Below are positions 15,547-23,341 of a DNA stretch of 64,000 nucleotides, in pieces; position 1 is the first letter of the stretch, and each line of letters starts with the position of its first letter. The position numbers and the translations under genes were made by a program. This stretch comes from an uncultured Oscillospiraceae bacterium. GTDB lineage: Bacteria; Bacillota; Clostridia; Oscillospirales; Ruminococcaceae. The DNA lies in contig CAKSIT010000009.1 of assembly GCA_934462925.1 (NCBI GenBank), positions 62,001 through 126,000 on the forward strand, written 5' to 3'. The notes under the pieces are model-generated. The model ran no database searches and had not been told where the DNA came from. It saw only the letters and a list, made by a program, of their open reading frames with translations.

Positions 15547-17379
15547 TTACTTGTTAAGGTTTGCCTCAATCTTATCAAGCTGCTTGTAAAGCGCGTCGGG
15601 AATGTGAGCGCCGCCCTTTGCAAGGTCAGCGTAGTACTCGCGCATACCTGCGATTTCCTTCTTCCAGAGGTCCTTATCAACAGCCAGCAGCTTGTCCTCA
15701 ACCTCGGATGTAACCTCGTCCTCGATACCTGTAAGGTCGATGTCGCCCTTCTTGGGGAGGTAGCCGATAGGAGTTTCAACGGCGTCAATCTTGCCCTCGC
15801 AGCGCTTGATAATCCAGTCGAGAACTCTCATGTTGTCGCCGAAGCCGGGCCACATAAAGTTGCCGTTCTCGTCCTGCTTGAACCAGTTGACGTTGAATAT
15901 CTTAGGAGCTTTGTCGCCGAGCTTCTCGCCCATTTCGAGCCAGTGCGCCCAGTAGTCGCCTACGTTGTAGCCGATAAAGGGCTTCATAGCCATCGGGTCG
16001 TGACGGAGAACGCCTACAGCGCCGGTTGCCGCAGCGGTGGTCTCAGAGGATACCGCAGAGCCGATGTATGTGCCGTGTGTCCAGTCGAATGACTGATATA
16101 CGAGCGGAGTGGTGGAAGCGCGTCTGCCGCCGAAGATGATAGCGGATACGGGAACGCCCTTGGGGTTGTTGAACTCGGGGGATACGCACGGGCAGTTGAT
16201 AGCGGGCGCGGTAAAGCGGGAGTTGGGGTGAGCGAGCTTCTGAGGCTTGCCGTCAGCCGCGATAACAGCGGTGTACTCCTTGCCGTTTACCTTTGCACCC
16301 TTCCACTCGGTAGCGTCCTCGGGCGGGTTCTTGTCAAGACCCTCCCACCAAACGGTGTTGTCTGCGTTGTTAAGCGCAACATTGGTGAAAATGGTGTTCT
16401 TCATGGTGGACTCGAGAGCGTTGAAGTTGCTCTTAGCGTTAGTGCCGGGAGCAACGCCGAAGAAGCCGTTCTCGGGGTTGATAGCGTAAAGTCTGCCGTC
16501 CTCGCCGGGCTTCATCCACGCGATATCGTCGCCAACGGTGAATACCTGATAGCCCTTGTCCTTGTATACAGCGGGAGGAATGAGCATTGCAAGGTTGGTC
16601 TTGCCGCAAGCGGAGGGGAATGCAGCGGTGATGTACTTCATATCGCCGTCGGGCTTCTTAACGCCGAGGATAAGCATATGCTCGGCCATCCAGCCCTCGT
16701 TCTTGCCCTGATAGGAAGCGATACGCAGCGCGAAGCACTTCTTGCCGAGGAGAACGTTGCCGCCGTATGCGGAGTTGATGGACCAGATGGTGTTGTCCTG
16801 CGGGAACTGTACAATGTAGCGGTTCTCGGGGTCAACGTCTGCCTTGGAGTGCAGGCCGCGAACGAAGTCGTTGGAGGTGTCGCCGAGGTTGTCGAACGCC
16901 TGAACGCCCATTCTGGTCATGATGTTCATGTTGAGAACAACGTAAATGGAGTCGGTAAGCTCAACGCCTACCTTAGCGAGCGGAGAGCCGATAGGACCCA
17001 TGGAGTACGGGATAACGTACATGGTTCTGCCCTTCATTACACCGTCGTAAAGCTTGGTGAGCTTTGCGTACATCTCCTTGGGGTCGCACCAGTTGTTGGT
17101 AGGGCCGGCCTCTTCCTTGGTGGGGGTGCAGATAAAGGTTCTGTCCTCAACGCGCGCAACGTCGTTGGGGAGCGTTCTGTGATAAAGGCAGCCGGGGAGC
17201 TTTTCGGGGTTAAGTCTGTACATCTTGTCCCTGTTGCCCTCGGGAAGGGCGCAAACCTCGTCGGTCAGCTCGTCGAGCTGCTTCTTTGAGCCGTCAATCC
17301 AAACTACCTTGTCGGGCTTGGTGAGAGCTACCATTTCATCTACCCACTTGTTTACATTAGGGTTCTTAGTAAGTGACAT
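15547..17379 (-). CDS. pckG: Phosphoenolpyruvate carboxykinase (GTP)
   Basis: A 610-residue GTP-dependent PEPCK interconverting oxaloacetate and PEP; in anaerobes it often runs towards oxaloacetate for fumarate or succinate formation. The family P-loop FPSACGKTN is at about 254-262, followed by the kinase-2 motif VGDDIAWMK (about 282-290). CPCVSPEF and the RRASTTPLVYQ segment also match the GTP enzyme and not the ATP enzyme. ATG 17379 is chosen because AAGGAGAAA lies 7 bases upstream and because the promoter at 17473-17501 excludes the earliest in-frame start. It is monocistronic, with consistently biased codons suggesting high expression. Confidence 0.96.
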   Translation of the reverse strand: MSLTKNPNVNKWVDEMVALTKPDKVVWIDGSKKQLDELTDEVCALPEGNRDKMYRLNPEKLPGCLYHRTLPNDVARVEDRTFICTPTKEEAGPTNNWCDPKEMYAKLTKLYDGVMKGRTMYVIPYSMGPIGSPLAKVGVELTDSIYVVLNMNIMTRMGVQAFDNLGDTSNDFVRGLHSKADVDPENRYIVQFPQDNTIWSINSAYGGNVLLGKKCFALRIASYQGKNEGWMAEHMLILGVKKPDGDMKYITAAFPSACGKTNLAMLIPPAVYKDKGYQVFTVGDDIAWMKPGEDGRLYAINPENGFFGVAPGTNAKSNFNALESTMKNTIFTNVALNNADNTVWWEGLDKNPPEDATEWKGAKVNGKEYTAVIAADGKPQKLAHPNSRFTAPAINCPCVSPEFNNPKGVPVSAIIFGGRRASTTPLVYQSFDWTHGTYIGSAVSSETTAAATGAVGVLRHDPMAMKPFIGYNVGDYWAHWLEMGEKLGDKAPKIFNVNWFKQDENGNFMWPGFGDNMRVLDWIIKRCEGKIDAVETPIGYLPKKGDIDLTGIEDEVTSEVEDKLLAVDKDLWKKEIAGMREYYADLAKGGAHIPDALYKQLDKIEANLNK

Positions 17380-17472
17380 AGCAAGTTTCTCCTTCATTAT
17401 ATTATTAGGACGCCTGCAAAAAGCCTGCGGCGGTGTCCACGAGAGAATACCAACAATCTCTCCACAAATACC

Positions 17473-17501
17473 ATTATACACGATATTTTGCAATAAGTCA
17501 A
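17473..17501 (-). promoter_or_regulatory. Sigma-A-type promoter of pckG
   Basis: Minus strand TTGACT (17496-17501), 17-base spacer, perfect TATAAT (17473-17478). The predicted leader is about 85 bases. Confidence 0.82.
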
Positions 17502-17713
17502 GGAAAAATATTCACAATTTTTTCTCAATCGTGGATTTTCATAGCGTTTTCACAATTAAAGGGATATATATTTTAAGCATAACGTATATAGCCTTGTAAG
17601 ATACCGCCGCGCGGGTCTGCCTGCGCGGAGCGCGTTATCGCGCCCGAGAATGCTCCGCGGTAATATCCGCCAAAAAATCCACGCTTTTTTGTGCATTTTT
17701 TATCCCTATACCG

Positions 17714-17742
17714 TTGACAAAACGCTGAAAATGGGCTATAAT
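17714..17742 (+). promoter_or_regulatory. Consensus promoter of the cobalamin-regulated operon
   Basis: TTGACA (17714-17719), 17-base spacer, TATAAT (17737-17742). Transcription would begin near 17749, at the first base of the riboswitch. Confidence 0.88.
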
Positions 17743-17751
17743 ATGCTATGT

Positions 17752-17966
17752 GAGCAAGCTTGCGGCAAAGCAGGGCGCGCCCTGCGGAACGCGGTGAGAG
17801 TCCGCGACAGTCCCCGCTGCCGTGTAGAAGTTGCACGCCGTCATAGTTATTGTCACTGCGGAAACATTGGAAACCGTGGGAAGGCAGGCGGCGTGTGTGA
17901 TATTCCAAGTCGGAAGACCTGTTGCACGCTGTTCATCGGGGCGTTCCCGAACATATCTTATCGGAG
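17752..17966 (+). promoter_or_regulatory. Cobalamin (B12) riboswitch
   Basis: The conserved cobalamin-riboswitch blocks occur in order: GCCCTGCGGAACGCGGTGAG then AGTCCGCGACAGTCCCCGCT (about 17780-17820), the later GGGAAGGC block (about 17879-17886), and the B12 box AAGTCGGAAGACCTG (17907-17921). These form the adenosylcobalamin/aquocobalamin receptor. A short hairpin, GTTCATCGGG with CCCGAAC, follows at about 17931-17953, just before the ribosome binding site TCGGAGGA. There is no U-tract, so control is probably at translation initiation. High cobalamin should switch the operon off, as for B12 uptake genes. Confidence 0.92.
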
Positions 17967-17979
17967 GAATAAAGAACAA

Positions 17980-18852
17980 ATGAAAGCAGCACACATTATT
18001 TCAGCCATTGCGGCGGCAGCCGTAATGAGCGCGGCAGCCGTTCCCGCATTCGCGGCGGACGAGCAGGAGTATGTCGCATTCACCGCGATAAAGTCCACCA
18101 TAGGACAGGGCTTTACGACAGAGCCCGTACTCGTTCCCATTTACGAGGGCGACACGGGTATTGACGTTGTAAAGAGAGCCGCAGACGTGCAGGTTATTGA
18201 AAGCGACTACGGCGCGTACATCAACGCGTTCGCGGATACCGACCTCGGCACGGACGTTCCCGCGGAAATAACCGCGGTTTGCCCCGAAATGACGGGCAGA
18301 ACCGCCGACGGATACCTTTCCGCGCTCGACTACACCGCCGAGAGCGGCTGGAGCTACTTTGTAAACGGCGAGTACGCGCAGGTTGGCATTGCCGACTATC
18401 AGCCGCAGGACGGCGACGTTCTGGAGTTCCGCTTTACCGTATACGGCTACGGCGCGGACCTTGGCGTTGACAACAGCTCGTGGGGCGGCGCGGCTGCTCT
18501 TGTCGAGCCTGTTGACGCTTCGCAGCTCATTCTCGCGTGCGCGCAGACCGAGGACAAGGAATCCCCCGCTTACGTTGCGGCTATGGAAGTTCTCGCAGAA
18601 TACGGCGCTGCGCAGGACGATATAGACAACGCCGTTGGCGGCCTTATGGCGGGCGACGTTGACTTTCTCACGAACGAGTCCGACGAAACGTCCGACGAAA
18701 CCGCCGATACGGCGGATACCGCGAACGCGGCTACCGCAGAAGCTCCCGCGGACGACAAGGGCAGCCCTGACACGGGCGTCGAGAGCCTTGCGGTGGTTTT
18801 CGGAATAAGCGTGCTTGCTTGCGGCGCTATCGCCCTTTCCAAGAAAAGATAA
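17980..18852 (+). CDS. DUF4430 (transcobalamin-like) cell-surface protein
   Basis: A 290-residue secreted protein. Signal peptide residues 1-25 (cleavage after PAFA). Residues about 55-155 form a DUF4430 domain, the fold of the C-terminal domain of intrinsic factor and transcobalamin; the signature SGWSYFVNGEYAQVGIADYQ, then DGDVLEFRFT, is clear. After an acidic Asp/Glu/Thr-rich stalk the protein ends with a sorting-type tail: SPDTG at 262-266, a hydrophobic segment and KKR. It is therefore probably sortase-linked to the wall or held in the membrane. It sits directly behind a cobalamin riboswitch and in front of a second DUF4430 protein, so I infer a role in capturing cobalamin outside the cell. 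Confidence 0.87.
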   Translation: MKAAHIISAIAAAAVMSAAAVPAFAADEQEYVAFTAIKSTIGQGFTTEPVLVPIYEGDTGIDVVKRAADVQVIESDYGAYINAFADTDLGTDVPAEITAVCPEMTGRTADGYLSALDYTAESGWSYFVNGEYAQVGIADYQPQDGDVLEFRFTVYGYGADLGVDNSSWGGAAALVEPVDASQLILACAQTEDKESPAYVAAMEVLAEYGAAQDDIDNAVGGLMAGDVDFLTNESDETSDETADTADTANAATAEAPADDKGSPDTGVESLAVVFGISVLACGAIALSKKR

Positions 18853-20550
18853 GTGAAACGTATTTTACTTGCGGTCTGCGCGGCGCTCACAATGGCGGCG
18901 CAGGCCGCTTTGCCGTTTTCGGGCGGATATTGCGGCGCGGCGCGCGCGGCAGAGTACGTGCAGCCCGCCGCGCATAGCCTGTCCCAAGCGGACGGCATTC
19001 TCGGCTATTTCGCGCAAAAGCGCGGCGGCGAGCTTTTCGCGGGGCTTTCCTTCGGCGAGAACGACCGCGCCGCAATCTGCTATATGCGCCTTTACGGCGC
19101 GGACGGCGCGCAGGCGTACCTTGCAGACGTTGAAAGCGCGGCGCGCGCGCTCATGCGCTCTGAGAGCTTTGTAAGACCCACCGAGCTTCAGCGCGCGGCG
19201 GTAGCTCTTTCTGCGGGAGGAGGCTGTCCGCAGGACATAGTAAACGCCGCCGCCTACGGCAACCCCGACCTTGACAGGCAGGGGCTTAACGCGTGGATAT
19301 GGGCGCTTATCGCCGCGAACTGCTCCGCGCTTGAAGCGCAGGACGGCGCGTTAAACGCGCGGCAGAGCTTAGCGCAGGAGATAATATCGCGGCAGCTTGA
19401 GGACGGCGGCTTCGCCTTTTCGGGCAGCGCCGCAGACGCGGACATGACCGCCGCCGCTATATACGCCTTAGCGCCGCTCTCGGCGGACGAGCAGGCTGCT
19501 GCGGCGCTCAAACGTGCGGAAGCAAAACTAAGAGCCTTACAGCAGCCCTCGGGCGCGTTCTGCTCTATGGGCGCGGAAAACTGCGAAAGCACCGCGCAGG
19601 CAATAATAGCGCTCGCGGCGCTCGGGTATGACGAAAGCGACGGCGCGATAAGCGCTGCCATAACAGCTCTCGCGGAATACGCGCGCGGCGGCGGCTACGC
19701 CCACCTGCCAAACGGCGAGGTAAACGCGCTTGCTTCCTCGCAGGCGCTTGAAGCGTTCACCGCGCTTGCGCTCGCGGGGCGCGGAGAGCGGCTCTACGAT
19801 AAGCCGGCTTTACAAGCTGCGGAAAGCGGGAGCGCGGAATCCCCCGAAAGCGAACAAAGCGCGCAACCCTCGCAGACAGCGACAATACCGCAGGACGTGA
19901 CGGGCGAAACGCCCGAATCCACGGAAGCCTTGCAGCAAGCGCCCCGCATTACGGGCTTTACAATAAAGTTTATCATCTGCGTTTTCTGCGGGGCGGCGGG
20001 GGCGGCGCTGCTTGTTGCGGCGCTTGTTAAAAAGAACCGCGCCGCAGCGGTTTTCGGGGCGCTTTTCGCCGCGGCGGCGGGGCTTGTGTGGCTGCTTGAC
20101 ATAAAAACGGCGGACGAGTACTACGCCCGTAGCGCGCCCGAGGGCGACATCACCGTTACGGTGCTTGCGGAATGCGCCGCGGCGCTCGACAACATGGAGA
20201 GCATAGACGAGCGCGTGAACACCGCGGATGTAATCCCCGCAGACGGCGTTGTGATAGCGTACTGCGAGGCTTCGCTGCCCGAGGGCGCTACTGCGTACGA
20301 CGCGCTTACGCTTGCGGCACGGCGGCAAAAGGTGCGCGTGGACGGCAGCGGCACGGTATACGGCGTGTATGTAAGCGCTATAGGGCATATAGCGGAGTTC
20401 GGCTTCGGGGACATGAGCGGGTGGCTGTACAGCGTAAACGGCGAATACCCCGAGGTGTCCTGCGGGGAATACAGGCTTCACGACGGCGACGCCGTGGAAT
20501 TTCACTACACCTGCGGCTACGGCGCGGGAATGGAGGCTGCAAATGACTAA
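18853..20550 (+). CDS. Intrinsic-factor-like protein: alpha-toroid plus DUF4430, membrane-anchored
   Basis: A 565-residue protein starting with GTG immediately after the previous stop (translational coupling). Signal peptide to about residue 33. Residues about 45-320 consist of helical pairs with repeated Q-x-x-x-G-[GA] turns (SRQLEDGGFAFSG, LQQPSGAFCSMG), the alpha6/alpha6 toroid of the terpene-cyclase/transcobalamin type. A Ser/Glu/Gln linker and two membrane helices (about 367-387 and 393-412) follow. A DUF4430 domain (about 425-560, GWLYSVNGEYPEVSCGEYRL and VEFHYTCGYG) ends the protein. With the signal peptide, both folded domains should face outward. The toroid-plus-DUF4430 order is that of animal intrinsic factor and transcobalamin. 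Cobalamin binding is inferred from architecture and the upstream riboswitch. Confidence 0.85.
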   Translation: MKRILLAVCAALTMAAQAALPFSGGYCGAARAAEYVQPAAHSLSQADGILGYFAQKRGGELFAGLSFGENDRAAICYMRLYGADGAQAYLADVESAARALMRSESFVRPTELQRAAVALSAGGGCPQDIVNAAAYGNPDLDRQGLNAWIWALIAANCSALEAQDGALNARQSLAQEIISRQLEDGGFAFSGSAADADMTAAAIYALAPLSADEQAAAALKRAEAKLRALQQPSGAFCSMGAENCESTAQAIIALAALGYDESDGAISAAITALAEYARGGGYAHLPNGEVNALASSQALEAFTALALAGRGERLYDKPALQAAESGSAESPESEQSAQPSQTATIPQDVTGETPESTEALQQAPRITGFTIKFIICVFCGAAGAALLVAALVKKNRAAAVFGALFAAAAGLVWLLDIKTADEYYARSAPEGDITVTVLAECAAALDNMESIDERVNTADVIPADGVVIAYCEASLPEGATAYDALTLAARRQKVRVDGSGTVYGVYVSAIGHIAEFGFGDMSGWLYSVNGEYPEVSCGEYRLHDGDAVEFHYTCGYGAGMEAAND

Positions 20551-20713
20551 CTGCGACGACTGCGTAAACTATGTGTACGACGAGTACTGCGAGTGCTGGG
20601 TGTGCCTTGTCAACCTTGACGAGGACGAGATGTACCGCTTTATGAGCGGCACAAACGACAACTGCCCATACTACAGCTCAGACGACGAGTATGCTATAGC
20701 GAGAAAGCAATAA
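20543..20713 (+). CDS. Small Cys/Asp-rich protein, DUF6472-like
   Basis: A 56-residue protein, MTNCDDCVNYVYDEYCECWV at the start, then CLVNLDEDEMYRFMSGTNDN and a final CPYY. The five or six cysteines in C-x2-C and C-x-C pairs suggest a bound metal. I recall this as the DUF6472 family, widespread as short genes in Ruminococcaceae and Lachnospiraceae and of unknown function. Its ATG overlaps the end of the intrinsic-factor-like gene by 8 bases, so it is translated from the same mRNA. A specific cobalamin role is doubtful, since relatives occur in other contexts as far as I recall. Confidence 0.75.
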   Translation: MTNCDDCVNYVYDEYCECWVCLVNLDEDEMYRFMSGTNDNCPYYSSDDEYAIARKQ

Positions 20714-20975
20714 AAAAGCGCGCTGCAGGTTACGTTCCGCAGCGCTCTGAGACCGTCGAAAAACCCCCATACGGGGGTTTTCCGCCGAAACATCCGCACT
20801 GCGCGCACGGTTGCGTAAGCGCAGCGTCGCGTACACACTTGTGCGGATAGAAGTGTTTTTTGCCTCGGGAAGCCCGAGGCAAAAAAGTTATTTCAAAGCC
20901 CGCATACGCAGGCAAAAATGACTTTTTCGACAGACTGAGAGCGCTGCGGGTCACGTTCCGCAGCGCGCTTTTTTA
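20712..20975. repeat. Element A copy 3 inside a bidirectional terminator
   Basis: Core 20746-20940 (195 bp) has the same inner hairpins as copy 1 and the TGTCGAAAAA-type ends. The flanking hairpins are GCGCTGC...GCAGCGC, 26 bases each, at 20720-20745 and 20941-20966, matching at 24 of 26 positions. The A-tract (AAAAAAGCGC) lies only left of the left hairpin, and the T-tract (GCGCTTTTTT) only right of the right hairpin. Removing the element plus one hairpin restores a perfect bidirectional terminator for the convergent genes on either side. Confidence 0.9.
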
Positions 20976-22136
20976 CATTCGTATAAGCTCCGCCAGTATT
21001 AACCCAAGGCTTCGCCAGAAGCCCATTCGCGGCACTTCTTCCTTTGCCACGATATCCGAGCGGTAGACCTCCACGCCGTCAAGCGTAACGAGGTACTCCC
21101 CGAGGAACTGCCCCTTTTCAACGGGCGCTTCAAGCTCCTCGACAAACGTGTATTCATATTCTACAGCGGCGGCCCTGCCCTTTTTTATCACGCAGCGCCC
21201 GCCGCTTTGCTTTATCACGGGCAGCGCTTCGTCCGCTGCGCCGCGCGTTACCTTTATCGGTACAAGCTTTGCGCGGTCGGTCTGCGGCGTGAACAGCTCG
21301 AAGCTCTCAAAGCCGTAGTCGAGCAGCTCCTCCGCCGAGGAAAAGCGCTCGTCGTCGTCCGCGCAGCCAAGCTCCACCGCCACAAGGCGCATTTCGCCGC
21401 GCTGCGCGCATACCGTAAGGCAGCAGCCCGCGCCGTCGGTCGTTCCCGTTTTGCCGCCGACTATGCCGTCGTAATAGCGCACAAGCTTGTTTGTGTTGAC
21501 AAGCTGCGTTTCGCCGCCGCGCAGGTAATCAAGCCACGTTAAAAACCACCCGCGCAGCACCTCGTGCTTCATAAGCTCCGCCGTAACAACGGCTATGTCG
21601 CGCGCGGTGGAATAATGCCCCTTTGCGTCGAACCCCACGCAGCCTGTGTAGCGCGTGTTCTTCATGCCAAGCTCCCGCGCGCGCTTGTTCATAAGCTTTA
21701 CGAACTGCGCTTCGCTGCCCGCGGTATGCTCCGCAAGGGCTATGCACGCGTCGTTCGCAGAGCTTATTATAACCGCCTCGATAAGCTCCGCCACCGTCAT
21801 CTCCTCGCCCGCTTCAAGCCATATCACAGAGCCCTCCGCGCCGCCCGCCGCAGCCGAGGCTTTCACCTTTTCGTCAAGCGAAAGCTCGCCGCTCTCCAGC
21901 ATTTCCGCCCAGATAAGAAGCGCAGTAGCCTTTGTTATGCTCGCCATAGGCACGCGCGCGTCCGCGTTGCGCTCGTAAAGCACCTGCCCCGTTCCCGCCT
22001 CCATAAGAAGCTCAGCGCGCACGGGCGCTTCCTGCGGCGCTGATTCCTGCGTTTGCGCACGAGCCGCCGTAAGCGGCACAGCCGCGCAGAGTACCGCGCA
22101 CACAAGCCTTTTTATCGTCAGCATTATATTCTTCAT
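20973..22136 (-). CDS. dacF: D-alanyl-D-alanine carboxypeptidase (PBP5/DacF type)
   Basis: A 387-residue S11-family penicillin-binding protein that trims the terminal D-Ala from peptidoglycan stem peptides outside the membrane. All catalytic motifs are intact: Ser66-x-x-Lys69 (SITK), Ser126-x-Asn128 (SSAND) and the KTG triad Lys229-Thr-Gly231. There is a signal peptide (about 1-27, cleaved near ARA-QT) and a C-terminal beta domain ending in an amphipathic helix (FWRSLGLILAELIRM) that can anchor it to the membrane. In spore formers dacF is often linked to spoIIAA-AB; here it lies 13 bases after an ABC permease gene. The symbol reflects family resemblance only. Confidence 0.9.
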   Translation of the reverse strand: MKNIMLTIKRLVCAVLCAAVPLTAARAQTQESAPQEAPVRAELLMEAGTGQVLYERNADARVPMASITKATALLIWAEMLESGELSLDEKVKASAAAGGAEGSVIWLEAGEEMTVAELIEAVIISSANDACIALAEHTAGSEAQFVKLMNKRARELGMKNTRYTGCVGFDAKGHYSTARDIAVVTAELMKHEVLRGWFLTWLDYLRGGETQLVNTNKLVRYYDGIVGGKTGTTDGAGCCLTVCAQRGEMRLVAVELGCADDDERFSSAEELLDYGFESFELFTPQTDRAKLVPIKVTRGAADEALPVIKQSGGRCVIKKGRAAAVEYEYTFVEELEAPVEKGQFLGEYLVTLDGVEVYRSDIVAKEEVPRMGFWRSLGLILAELIRM

Positions 22137-22149
22137 GTCACACCTCGCC

Positions 22150-23328
22150 TTACGTCCGCAAAGCCTCTACAGGCGGCAGAGAAGCCGCCTTGTACGCAGG
22201 GTACGCCCCGAATACCGCGCCGATAAGCGCCGCCGCTGCAATGGATACGCCAAGCGCCGCCATGTCGGGGATAAACGCGACTCCCGCCGCCATACAGCCC
22301 ACCGCCGCCACGGCAAGCCCCGCCGCCGCGCCCGCAGCGCTGCCCATCACCGCAAGCGCCACGCTCTCCGACAGAAACTCCGCGCAGATGTCGCGTTTTT
22401 TCGCGCCTATGCTCTTTTTTATGCCTATCTCGCGCGTGCGCTCGCCCACGCTCATCATCATTGTCGTCATTACGGATATGCCCGACACCACGAGCGATAT
22501 GCCCGCGACCAGCGAAAGCGACGTTGTAACGGTTGAAAGAATGCTGTCGAGCTGGCTTTTCTGCGAGAGAAGATTGTTGCAGGTGTAGCCGTCCGTGTGG
22601 CCGTTTATTTTGTTAAGCTCGCCCGTTATCTCGTCCACTATACCGCTGCTGCCGTCCGCGTCCGCAAGCTTTACGGCTATCCTGTCGTAGGTGGTGCGCC
22701 CGCAGAGCGACTGCATGGTGGTTATCGGTATATACATGAACCCCGGCATGATGTTCGAGAGCATTCCCTGCAATGAGGAAAGCCCAGATTTCGCAACGCC
22801 TATTATCTCGAAGTCGTGATAGCGCCCGCCGAGGAAAATGCTTATGTTCTTGCCCACAACGTTGCTTCTGCCGTAGGTTTCAAGCGCGAATTTCTCGTCG
22901 ATAACGCACACCCTGAGCCGCGCGGCGTCGTCGGAGTTGTTGACGAGCCGCCCGTGCTGCGCGCGCAGGGATATGAGCCTGTCCGCGCTCCTGTCAACGC
23001 CCCATACGTAGCAGTCAAGCCGCCTGCCTATCATCTTGGACTGCGTCATGCTCGACATAAGCGGCATTACGTCGCTTACGCCGCTTACGGCGCGCACCGC
23101 AGTCAGGTCGTCGTCCGTAAGCGCTACTGAAACGCTGTTCTCCGCAGGCTGCACAAGCAGCGTGTCCACGCCCATTGTTATAAGCGTGCTGCTTACCTTT
23201 GCCGTACCCGCAGCGCCTACCGCGGATATCACCACCACCGAAAAAACGCCTATCGCAATGCCCGCCATTGTAAGCAGCGAGCGCGTGCGGCTGCGGAATA
23301 TATTCGATACTGCCTTGATGAACGTCAT
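22150..23328 (-). CDS. MacB/FtsX-type ABC transporter permease
   Basis: A 392-residue permease with the MacB topology: a first membrane helix at about 15-40 (TMAGIAIGVFSVVVISAVGA), a large extracellular domain to about 270, then three helices (SLVAGISLVVSGISVMTTMM and two more) ending in the common PPVEALR motif. Such proteins do not transport through the helices but transmit ATP-driven movement to external partners, for example in peptide or antibiotic export. ATG 23328 is preferred over 23352 because GGAGGGG sits 5 bases upstream. The adaptor gene is just upstream. No ATPase gene accompanies them in this window. Confidence 0.88.
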   Translation of the reverse strand: MTFIKAVSNIFRSRTRSLLTMAGIAIGVFSVVVISAVGAAGTAKVSSTLITMGVDTLLVQPAENSVSVALTDDDLTAVRAVSGVSDVMPLMSSMTQSKMIGRRLDCYVWGVDRSADRLISLRAQHGRLVNNSDDAARLRVCVIDEKFALETYGRSNVVGKNISIFLGGRYHDFEIIGVAKSGLSSLQGMLSNIMPGFMYIPITTMQSLCGRTTYDRIAVKLADADGSSGIVDEITGELNKINGHTDGYTCNNLLSQKSQLDSILSTVTTSLSLVAGISLVVSGISVMTTMMMSVGERTREIGIKKSIGAKKRDICAEFLSESVALAVMGSAAGAAAGLAVAAVGCMAAGVAFIPDMAALGVSIAAAALIGAVFGAYPAYKAASLPPVEALRT

Positions 23329-23341
23329 TTCTGCCCCTCCG

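Noticed and set aside
17650..17979. Extension of the DUF4430 reading frame upstream through the riboswitch
   Set aside because: The region is a structured cobalamin riboswitch behind a promoter at 17714-17742; the signal peptide and ribosome binding site place the start at 17980.
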